The notes beneath the pieces are model-generated. The model had not been told where the DNA came from. It worked only from the letters and a program-made list of their open reading frames with translations, and ran no database searches. From Dehalococcoidales bacterium (GTDB lineage: Bacteria; Chloroflexota; Dehalococcoidia; Dehalococcoidales; UBA2162): a stretch of DNA of 6,726 nucleotides. How positions within the stretch are numbered: position 1 is the first letter of the stretch; each line of letters starts with the position of its first letter. The stretch is from assembly GCA_030648675.1 (NCBI GenBank), contig JAUSGV010000167.1, positions 1 through 6,726 on the forward strand, read 5' to 3'. The position numbers and the translations under genes are program-made. This document shows positions 1 through 4,138 of the stretch, one piece after another.

Positions 1-43
1 CGGGCAGCCGCGAAGACGCCGATTACGCCGCCCTCGGCATCCC
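1..43 (-). pseudogene. Out-of-frame continuation of the PAS-domain gene (partial)
   Basis: Read on the minus strand in the frame shifted by one base, positions 41 down to 3 encode D-A-E-G-G-V-I-G-V-F-A-A-A, and the edge bases fit a following Arg. This is the usual end of the PAS/PAC core (strand plus the start of the connector helix). Restoring one base within TA-AGG at 42-46 would give Tyr-Arg-Asp and join both parts into one frame. The gene continues past the left edge. Confidence 0.65.
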
Positions 44-418
44 TTAGACACTGGCATTATAAAGTACGTCCGTCAACTTGCCGTCACGGTGACGGATGGT
101 GAGGGGATAGTCGGTCACGGAGCCTTTGGCGAAGACCTGCTGGTAGCCTTCTTGGGCTTTCTCCGGTTCCGTGAAGTAGTTGGAAAAGTCGGTCCCGATA
201 AGCTTGTCACGGGACACGCCCGTAACCTTGATGGTGGCTTCGTTTACGTCGGTGACTTTACCGTCGGCGCTGATAGTGACCAGCGGGTCGAGGGACGATT
301 CAATCAGGCTCCGGGCATACTGAGAAGCATCGAGTTGCTTAGCCACCATCGCCAGATGCTGCCGTTTCTCCCTGGTCCTCACGCTCCCATTATTTCTTGT
401 CTTGGTAGCTCTTACCAT
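44..418 (-). CDS. PAS-domain protein, C-terminally truncated by a frameshift
   Basis: The 124-residue product has a basic N-terminus (about residues 1-25), then a PAS sensor domain from about residue 35. Recognisable segments are LIESSLDPLVTISADGKVTD, the N-EATIKVTG-S core helix, the LIGTDFSNYF region, and the final strand IRHRDGKLTDVLYNASV. PAS domains bind small ligands, haem or flavin, or mediate dimerisation, usually ahead of kinase, cyclase or regulator modules. The start is supported by GAGGAGG about six bases upstream of the ATG. The reading frame stops (TAA at 44-46) exactly where the family normally continues with Tyr-Arg-Asp-Ala-Glu-Gly. That continuation is present in a shifted frame at 2-43. 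The gene is therefore either a pseudogene or carries a sequencing or assembly error. The effector domain lies beyond the window and cannot be named. Confidence 0.75.
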   Translation of the reverse strand: MVRATKTRNNGSVRTREKRQHLAMVAKQLDASQYARSLIESSLDPLVTISADGKVTDVNEATIKVTGVSRDKLIGTDFSNYFTEPEKAQEGYQQVFAKGSVTDYPLTIRHRDGKLTDVLYNASV

Positions 419-469
419 TAGCCCCTCCTCTCGAAAATTCGCCCGGTTTGTTTTTTTGCCTTAAAAAGC

Positions 470-495
470 ATTACTAAATGGTATTACTAAATTGG
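470..495. repeat. Tandem direct repeat upstream of the PAS gene
   Basis: The motif attactaaat occurs at 470-479 and again at 483-492, a period of 13 bp. The flanking bases are similar too (tgg follows directly in one copy, as does tgg in the other with one extra t). It lies about 50-75 bases upstream of the PAS start codon, where a regulator site could sit. The function is inferred only from position. Confidence 0.4.
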
Positions 496-776
496 CAATT
501 TCAGTTAAAATGAAAAAATAATCGAAATGCGTAAGAAAACAAAACGAGTGCTCCAGTTTATCATGGATTATATTAAAAAGTTATGAAATTGTTACTTGAA
601 AATATAACATTTTTATATCAAATAGTTCTCCTGGTTCTTTTCGGTAATAGTGATGATAGACCTCTTTATCGAGGGCTTTTGATTGTAATTTAGCTTTGAT
701 TTTGGTAGGGCAAGTTGTACAATAGACAGAACATTTAGACTGATATTTAATATCGTTTATCTGTAGCACGCTGTTA

Positions 777-799
777 ACAAAAACTGTTAGAGCCAGTTC
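777..799 (-). terminator. Weak intrinsic terminator after the GYD-domain gene
   Basis: On the minus strand, immediately after the stop codon at 801-803, the sequence can form a five-base-pair stem (AACTG at 798-794 with CAGTT at 786-782, seven-base loop) followed by a short T-run. The position right behind the gene fits termination. The stem is short, so confidence is modest. Confidence 0.35.
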
Positions 800-800
800 A

Positions 801-1130
801 TCATGACTGTCCGGGCGGACGATATCCCACTGACGCTACCTTTTTAGTTGCTTGGTCGATCTCTTCAGGCGTGAGAAGAACAATCGTACTTGCTCGAAAA
901 CCGCCGCCAGCGCCAAGCGCCAAAGAGATAGCGGCACTGCTCACATTGTCAGGGAGATCTACAATGGCGTAGACGTCCTCTCCTCCAAAAGCGTAGTAGA
1001 ATGCTTCCACATTGCCACCAAGTTTTCCGATAATTTCCTTAAAGTGTGACCTCCGTGAGGAACCCCCCTCCCCGAGAAGTCCTCTAACACCTTCTAAAGT
1101 ATATGACCCATAGGATAAATACTTTGGCAT
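801..1130 (-). CDS. GYD-domain protein
   Basis: The 109-residue protein begins MPKYLSYGSYTLEGVRGLL. It contains the family landmarks LGG-VEAFYYAFG, the GEDVYAIVDLPDN strand-turn, AISLALGAGG, and the C-terminal run LLTPEEIDQATKK ending in a YRPPGQ motif. This is the pattern of GYD-domain (PF08734) proteins, small cytosolic dimeric alpha/beta-barrel-like proteins of unknown biochemical function. I choose the ATG at 1130 because GAGGAGGGG lies four bases upstream. A start 12 codons earlier (1166) would place this Shine-Dalgarno sequence inside the gene and add residues the family lacks. It is a single gene with its own candidate promoter and a weak terminator. The full family length is present. 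Confidence 0.85.
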   Translation of the reverse strand: MPKYLSYGSYTLEGVRGLLGEGGSSRRSHFKEIIGKLGGNVEAFYYAFGGEDVYAIVDLPDNVSSAAISLALGAGGGFRASTIVLLTPEEIDQATKKVASVGYRPPGQS

Positions 1131-1176
1131 TGTCCCCTCCTCAACTGGTTTTTTCACGTGGTGCACTCGATTATTT

Positions 1177-1205
1177 ATTGTAGCACGGCGGTGACAAAAT
1201 GAAAA
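1177..1205 (-). promoter_or_regulatory. Candidate sigma70 promoter for the GYD-domain gene
   Basis: On the minus strand, TTTTCA (1205-1200) and TACAAT (1182-1177) are separated by 17 bp, giving four and five matches to the -35 and -10 consensus. The site lies about 47 bases before the start codon. Its -35 box overlaps the T-run of the terminator at 1201-1229. Confidence 0.4.
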
Positions 1206-1229
1206 AAGCCCAGCTAAAACGCTGAGCTT
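1201..1229 (-). terminator. Intrinsic terminator behind the duplicated tRNA 3' end
   Basis: On the minus strand, AAGCTCAGC (1229-1221) pairs with GCTGGGCTT (1214-1206) as a nine-base-pair stem with one G-T pair and a six-base loop, followed directly by a T-run. It lies 12 bases beyond the duplicated tRNA 3' end (1242-1260) and downstream of the toxin gene. It probably was the original terminator of the tRNA-fMet gene before the segment 1261-1957 came in (inference), and it now ends toxin-antitoxin transcription. Confidence 0.75.
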
Positions 1230-1241
1230 AGTTCGAATCCA

Positions 1242-1260
1242 TTGGTAGCGGGGGTTGGAT
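1242..1260 (-). repeat. Distal att-like copy of the tRNA-fMet 3' end
   Basis: The sequence ttggtagcgggggttggat is identical to 1939-1957. It covers the CCA end, the 3' acceptor strand and part of the T-stem of the tRNA. The bases on both sides differ between the two copies, so the identity ends sharply at 19 bp. The toxin stop codon starts (on the minus strand) five bases away. Confidence 0.65.
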
Positions 1261-1262
1261 AG

Positions 1263-1526
1263 CTAAACTCCCCGATAAGTATCTTCTCTCCTCAGCGCCA
1301 CCTTTAAAATTGTAACTACCTTAGCGTCATCGTCGATTGCGTAGATTACTCTATAGCGCCCGGTTCTGAGCCGCCAGATATCGGTACCGCGCAATCTCTT
1401 ACAGCGGGAAGGCCTGGAGGTATCCGCTAATTGGTCGATAGACTTGGCCACTTCTAATTGGAACTTACGCGGTAGGGAAAGCACTTGCTTTTGGACAGCA
1501 CGGATAATCTCAATCCAGTATGCCAA
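1263..1526 (-). CDS. RelE/ParE-family toxin of a type II toxin-antitoxin system
   Basis: The 87-residue basic protein has the RelE/ParE fold signature. An N-terminal strand (AYWIEIIRAVQKQVLSLP) is followed by helices with DQLADTSRPSRCKRLRG, then the core strands IWRLRTGRYRVIYAIDDDAK and VVTILKVALRREDTYR. RelE members cleave mRNA on the ribosome, while ParE members poison gyrase; the sequence alone does not decide between them. The start is a TTG preceded by GAAGGA at five bases, and it overlaps the antitoxin gene by 17 bp, which is typical of translational coupling in such operons. Its stop lies almost at the distal 19-bp repeat. The family length is full and I see no damage. Confidence 0.88.
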   Translation of the reverse strand: MAYWIEIIRAVQKQVLSLPRKFQLEVAKSIDQLADTSRPSRCKRLRGTDIWRLRTGRYRVIYAIDDDAKVVTILKVALRREDTYRGV

Positions 1527-1752
1527 GGTAGTCCTTCTTGAAAGTCTGCCAGTCCAGTTTATCCGCGTTTTCTTCCAGAGCTTTCAAGCCGTCCCGTATA
1601 TCTTCTTCATCTTCCAGATGCTCGTAAATCAACTCGCGCACTACCCCCGCCACAGAAGTCTTGCGTTTGAACGCAATAAACCGTAAGGTTTCATATTCTT
1701 CAGGACGCAAGCTAATGGTAGTCCTTTTAAAATCGTCCTTAACGCTAGTCAT
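1510..1752 (-). CDS. Ribbon-helix-helix antitoxin partner of the RelE/ParE toxin
   Basis: The 80-residue acidic protein has an N-terminal ribbon-helix-helix DNA-binding region at about residues 8-45 (strand FKRTTISL, helix PEEYETLRFIAFKRK, turn, helix VAGVVRELIYEHL). An acidic C-terminal half (EDEEDIRDGLKALEENADKLD) would wrap the toxin. RHH antitoxins neutralise the toxin and, as dimers, repress their own promoter. The ATG is preceded by GAGGTGA about five bases upstream. It is the first gene of the operon, with a promoter at 1770-1798, and overlaps the toxin start by 17 bp. Confidence 0.85.
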   Translation of the reverse strand: MTSVKDDFKRTTISLRPEEYETLRFIAFKRKTSVAGVVRELIYEHLEDEEDIRDGLKALEENADKLDWQTFKKDYLGILD

Positions 1753-1769
1753 ATTATCACCTCATCTAA

Positions 1770-1798
1770 ACAATATCATCAAAACGTCAAATAGTCAA
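1770..1798 (-). promoter_or_regulatory. Promoter of the toxin-antitoxin operon
   Basis: On the minus strand, TTGACT (1798-1793) and TATTGT (1775-1770) are 17 bp apart and lie just upstream of the antitoxin Shine-Dalgarno site. A second TTGAC starts ten bases after the first (TTGACTATTTGACG). Autoregulation by the RHH antitoxin at this site is expected from the family but is not shown directly. Confidence 0.6.
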
Positions 1799-1858
1799 TT
1801 CATCGATCGCAACATAACTTACTCTTTATAACCTCCACTGATGTCCTCGATTATAGCC

Positions 1859-1867
1859 TTATCCACA
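1859..1867 (+). other. DnaA-box-like sequence, perfect consensus
   Basis: TTATCCACA matches the strict DnaA-box consensus. A second perfect match in the opposite orientation lies at 2501-2509. An isolated box may arise by chance. Confidence 0.35.
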
Positions 1868-1882
1868 GTGAGTGTTGGAAGT

Positions 1883-1913
1883 AAATAGAAAAGCCCCCGA
1901 AGCTTGGGGGGCT
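1883..1913 (-). terminator. Intrinsic terminator of the tRNA-fMet gene
   Basis: On the minus strand, AGCCCCC (1913-1907) pairs with GGGGGCT (1898-1892) around an AAGCTT-containing loop, followed by TTTCTATTT. It lies 27 bases downstream of the tRNA CCA end and is a strong G+C-rich stem. It lies inside the putative integrated element, so the element would supply the tRNA with a new terminator. Confidence 0.8.
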
Positions 1914-1938
1914 ATTAGTTTCGTTGAGGAAACCGATT

Positions 1939-1957
1939 TTGGTAGCGGGGGTTGGAT
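1939..1957 (-). repeat. Proximal att-like repeat within the tRNA-fMet 3' end
   Basis: This is the 19-bp partner of 1242-1260. Eighteen of its bases belong to the tRNA itself (CCA, discriminator, acceptor 3' strand, part of the T-stem) and one lies just outside. Confidence 0.65.
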
Positions 1958-2014
1958 TTGAACCAACGACCTTCGGGTTATGAGCCCGACGAGCTGCCAC
2001 TGCTCCACCCCGCG
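1940..2014 (-). tRNA. Initiator tRNA-Met (fMet), anticodon CAT
   Basis: The 75-nt gene folds as a full cloverleaf. The acceptor strand CGCGGGG faces CCCCGCT with an unpaired C1-T72. The D-stem is GAGC/GCTC, the anticodon stem TCGGG/CCCGA around loop CTCATAA, and the T-stem GTTGG/CCAAC with loop TTCAAAT. The discriminator is A and the CCA is encoded. The mismatched first pair (needed for formylation and exclusion from elongation), the three consecutive G-C pairs in the anticodon stem and the A11-T24 pair identify an initiator rather than an elongator. It has its own promoter and terminator, with no neighbouring tRNA gene. Its 3' end is the copied sequence of the att-like repeats. Confidence 0.96.
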
Positions 2015-2027
2015 ACGCTAACCACTC

Positions 2028-2057
2028 AGTATACTTTTGGCTAGATATCAAAGTCAA
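2028..2057 (-). promoter_or_regulatory. Promoter of the tRNA-fMet gene
   Basis: On the minus strand, TTGACT (2057-2052) and TATACT (2033-2028) are 18 bp apart. The -10 box ends 13 bases before the mature tRNA 5' end. Both boxes have five of six consensus bases. Confidence 0.75.
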
Positions 2058-2082
2058 GCTAAATCAGGACATGCTGGGGTTA

Positions 2083-2145
2083 AAAATCCGAAATACGAAT
2101 CTCTAAATACGAAACAAGCGCGAATGTCCAAAATCCAGAAACGAT
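2083..2145. repeat. Short direct-repeat stretch in the divergent spacer
   Basis: The motif aaatacgaa occurs at 2091-2099 and 2105-2113, embedded in A-rich sequence with runs of the type 'aatccgaa' and 'tccaaaatcc'. Similar strings are familiar as dispersed intergenic filler in environmental bacterial genomes (recollection, not verified). No coding potential is evident. Confidence 0.35.
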
Positions 2146-2157
2146 TGGTATAGATTG

Positions 2158-2400
2158 CTCCTGCCTGCCAAAGCCTTGTGCGGCGGGCAGGTCGCTTCCG
2201 CTAGTGGCGGAATCTTGCGATGACAGGTGGGGGGAGCGGCTGGATTCCAGCCTTCGCTGGAATGACAGTTCTGGAGTGGTTGCTGACTGGATTCCTGCCC
2301 CGATCGGATACGGGGCCTGGCGGCTTTCGCAGGAATGGTGCGCTGTTTGGATACCGGTCCCGATAAATGCGGGGCAAGTGCTTTCCGCCGGTATGGCGTT
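2158..2400. repeat. Cluster of five palindromic (REP-like) units, two of them nested
   Basis: Five hairpins follow one another. Unit 1: CCTGCC 2160-2165 with GGCAGG 2186-2191. Unit 2: TTCCGC 2196-2201 with GCGGAA 2207-2212, inside an outer TCGC/GCGA pair. Unit 3: ATTCCAGC 2244-2251 with GCTGGAAT 2256-2263. Unit 4: ATTCCTGC 2291-2298 with GCAGGAAT 2329-2336, enclosing CCCCG 2298-2302 with CGGGG 2311-2315. Unit 5: ATACCGG 2351-2357 with CCGGTAT 2388-2394, enclosing CCCG 2359-2362 with CGGG 2370-2373. Units 3-5 share the frame tGGATnCC...GGnATG. They resemble widespread bacterial intergenic palindromes (REP or small MITE-like) and fill most of the spacer between the divergent tRNA and radical SAM promoters. 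Confidence 0.7.
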
Positions 2401-2418
2401 ATGTATAAAAATGATGTC

Positions 2419-2446
2419 TTGACACTCAGAACTGACATGATATGAT
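2419..2446 (+). promoter_or_regulatory. Sigma70-type promoter of the radical SAM gene
   Basis: A perfect TTGACA (2419-2424) and TATGAT (2441-2446) are separated by 16 bp. It is the last strong promoter before the radical SAM gene and would give a leader of about 100 bases. Two near-identical repeats, ctcagaactgacat (2425-2438) and ctcagaagtggacat (2450-2464), lie in the spacer and just after the -10 box. A repressor or activator site is possible (inference). Confidence 0.65.
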
Positions 2447-2464
2447 AAGCTCAGAAGTGGACAT
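2425..2464 (+). repeat. Direct repeats around the -10 box of the radical SAM promoter
   Basis: The first copy occupies 2425-2438 and the second 2450-2464. They share ctcagaa-n-tg-(g)acat with one substitution and one extra g, and start 25 bp apart. They flank the -10 element, which is typical operator geometry. No regulator is encoded next to them. Confidence 0.4.
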
Positions 2465-2500
2465 AAAGTAATACCTTTTTACTTAACATAAATACGCCGA

Positions 2501-2509
2501 TGTGGATAA
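2501..2509 (-). other. DnaA-box-like sequence, perfect consensus, in the radical SAM leader
   Basis: TGTGGATAA is the reverse complement of TTATCCACA. It lies in the untranslated leader between the promoter and the preferred TTG start, facing the box at 1859-1867. Confidence 0.35.
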
Positions 2510-2555
2510 TTCTGTTATACTTAGAAGATACCTATTGAAAACTAGGCGGTGCTAT

Positions 2556-4067
2556 TTGAAGATCCTGTTAGTCTCCCCTCGATCCCCTGACACATTCTGG
2601 AGTTTCAAACACGCTCTGGCGTTTATTTCCAAGAAGGCTTCCCTACCTCCTTTAGGTTTGTTGACCGTGGCCGCGATGCTGCCGGGTGAGTGGGACAAGA
2701 AGCTTGTCGACATGAATGTCTCAGCCCTGACCGACAAAGACATACAATGGGCGGATTACGTTTTTGTCTCCGCCATGACGGTGCACCGTGCGTCCTCAAT
2801 CGACGTTATTGCCCGCTGTAATGCGCTCAGTATCAAGGTGGTTGCCGGCGGCCCTCTCTTTACCTCTGCTCATGAAGAATTTAGCGGCGTCGATCACTTT
2901 TTGCTTGGCGAGGCTGAGGTCACTATGCCGTTGTTTTTGGCGGACATTGCTGCCGGTGCTGCCAAACCCTTATACGTGGCGGATCAAAAGGCTGATATCA
3001 CCCAGACCCCGCTGCCGATGTGGTCGCTACTGAAGATGAAGCATTATTCGTCGATGAGCGTCCAGTATTCGCGCGGCTGTCCCTTCGACTGCGATTTCTG
3101 TAACGTTACCGTGCTTTACGGGCATAACCCCAGAACAAAAAGTAAAGCCCAGATGATCGAAGAACTCGATGTATTATACCGCCACGGCTGGCGTGGTTCT
3201 GTTTTCGTAGTCGACGATAATTTCGTCGGCAACAAGAAAAAACTCAAAGACGAAATATTGCCGGCCATGATCGAGTGGTCGAAAGAAAAGAAAAGCGCGT
3301 TTAATTTCTATACGCAGGCTTCCATCAACCTGGCCGACGATGAAGAGATGATGAGTCTGATGAGGGAAGCTAATTTCGACAGAGTATTTATCGGTATAGA
3401 AACCATTGACGAAAATTCCTTGGTGGAATGCAACAAGATGCAAAACCAGAGCCGGGACATGGTAGATTCCGTTCAGAAGATCCAGCATAATGGTATGGAA
3501 GTGCAGGGTGGATTTATCGTCGGGTTCGACAGCGACGACCCTGTTTCCATTTTCCGCAACCAGATTAACTTCATCCAGAAAAGCGGTATCGTGACGGCTA
3601 TGGTGGGCGTGCTCAACGCTCCCATCGGAACTCACCTGTATCGACGCATGAAAGAGGAACACCGCTTGTTGAGCGACATGTCCGGTGATAACACCGACGG
3701 TTCCACCAACATCGTGCCCAAAATGAACCGGGAAACCCTTATCAAGGGATACCGGAGTATCATCGATAATATTTATTCGCCAAAGCAGTATTATGAAAGG
3801 GTTACGACGTTTCTCCGAGAGTACCGGCCGAAAAGCCATCTGGGTTTTTCGCATTTTCAGTTCTGCCATTTTACCGCGGCCATCAAGTCGATGTGGTTCA
3901 TCGGCATTAAGGAAAAGGGGAGACGCTATTACTGGAAGCTCATGTTCGAGACGCTGATGAAGCGGCCACGGGCTATCCCCGAGTCGATAACACTATCGAT
4001 TTACGGGTTTCATTTTCGGCACGTCAGCCGGAAGCTGGTCAGCATTCCCTCCCAAAGTTCAGCCTGA
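2556..4067 (+). CDS. B12-binding-type radical SAM protein, HpnP-like (DUF4070 architecture)
   Basis: The 503-residue protein has an N-terminal Rossmann-like cobalamin-binding-type domain (about residues 1-150; MKILLVSP, LPPLGLLTVAAMLP, a VVAGGP strand). A radical SAM core follows, with the [4Fe-4S] cysteines C175, C179 and C182 in SRGCPFDCDFC, then VFVVDDNFVGNK and FIGIET. The C-terminal region of about 150 residues matches the DUF4070 type. Relatives include HpnP (hopanoid C-2 methylase) and the bacteriochlorophyll methylases BchQ/BchR. I see no hopanoid or pigment genes here, so the substrate is unknown. The classical DxHxxG cobalamin ligand motif is absent (D52-M-N instead). I prefer the TTG at 2556 because AGGCGG lies six bases upstream and the protein then starts exactly at MKILLVSP. 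A GTG at 2502 in the same frame would add 18 unlikely residues and lacks a ribosome binding site. It has its own promoter. Confidence 0.85.
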   Translation: MKILLVSPRSPDTFWSFKHALAFISKKASLPPLGLLTVAAMLPGEWDKKLVDMNVSALTDKDIQWADYVFVSAMTVHRASSIDVIARCNALSIKVVAGGPLFTSAHEEFSGVDHFLLGEAEVTMPLFLADIAAGAAKPLYVADQKADITQTPLPMWSLLKMKHYSSMSVQYSRGCPFDCDFCNVTVLYGHNPRTKSKAQMIEELDVLYRHGWRGSVFVVDDNFVGNKKKLKDEILPAMIEWSKEKKSAFNFYTQASINLADDEEMMSLMREANFDRVFIGIETIDENSLVECNKMQNQSRDMVDSVQKIQHNGMEVQGGFIVGFDSDDPVSIFRNQINFIQKSGIVTAMVGVLNAPIGTHLYRRMKEEHRLLSDMSGDNTDGSTNIVPKMNRETLIKGYRSIIDNIYSPKQYYERVTTFLREYRPKSHLGFSHFQFCHFTAAIKSMWFIGIKEKGRRYYWKLMFETLMKRPRAIPESITLSIYGFHFRHVSRKLVSIPSQSSA

Positions 4068-4090
4068 GAGAGCGGATGGGGAGCTTTTTT
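4054..4090 (+). terminator. Weak terminator candidate after the radical SAM gene
   Basis: AAAGTTC (4054-4060) can pair with GAGCTTT (4081-4087), with one G-T pair, and is followed by further T residues. An alternative stem uses CTCCC 4049-4053 with GGGAG 4079-4083. The loop is long (20-25 bases) and the stem overlaps the stop codon, so termination may be partial, with read-through into the recombinase gene. Confidence 0.3.
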
Positions 4091-4138
4091 GTATTAAAAT
4101 AGCTCAGAAAAGTATTAACCAGTAACTCAGGAGATGCC

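Larger units (their letters stand above)
419..800. other. AT-rich non-coding gap between the PAS and GYD genes
   Basis: This stretch of about 380 bases is clearly richer in A+T than its neighbours. It holds the Shine-Dalgarno site of the PAS gene (near 424-431), a T-run at 449-457, a 13-bp-period direct repeat at 470-495, and a weak terminator-like hairpin at its right end. A 62-codon minus-strand frame (581-769) starts with GTG without a ribosome binding site and resembles nothing I know, so I do not call a gene. No convincing promoter for the PAS gene could be fixed. TTGCCA with AGTAAT 17 bases on (minus strand, 474-502) is a weak candidate. Confidence 0.5.
1242..1957. mobile_element. Putative mini integrated element in the 3' end of tRNA-fMet
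   Basis: A perfect 19-bp copy of the tRNA 3' end bounds this segment on both sides (1242-1260 and 1939-1957). Between the copies lie a complete toxin-antitoxin operon and a terminator that replaces the one displaced from the tRNA gene. Tyrosine-recombinase elements commonly use tRNA 3' ends as attachment sites and rebuild the tRNA on entry, and this layout fits that. The element would be only 697 bp and encodes no integrase, so it would have to be moved in trans or be the remnant of a larger island. A simple remnant of a second tRNA gene is the main alternative. Confidence 0.45.

Noticed and set aside
581..769. 62-codon minus-strand frame with a CX3CX2C cluster
   Set aside because: It starts with GTG without a ribosome binding site, lies in AT-rich sequence and resembles no family. 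The cysteine spacing alone is not enough for a radical SAM or iron-sulfur claim.
1995..2002. GCCACTG string resembling part of a cobalamin riboswitch box
   Set aside because: It lies within the tRNA D-arm and on the strand opposite the tRNA. The rest of the riboswitch fold is missing and it is far from the radical SAM leader.
1851..2057. 68-codon minus-strand frame
   Set aside because: It runs straight through the tRNA-fMet gene, its terminator and its promoter.
2158..2400. CRISPR array
   Set aside because: The palindromic units differ in sequence and length and show no constant repeat with unique spacers.
2103..2438. Open frames on both strands across the palindrome cluster (also 2204-2422)
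   Set aside because: Both are made up of repeat sequence, have no recognisable protein features and cross a promoter.
3174..3869. 231-codon minus-strand open frame
   Set aside because: It lies entirely opposite the radical SAM gene, whose motifs are clear. Its translation shows no domain pattern and it has no ribosome binding site context that I trust.
4089..4118. Possible promoter directly upstream of the recombinase (TTGTAT with TATTAA, 18 bp apart)
   Set aside because: Only three and four consensus bases match, too weak to list as a feature.
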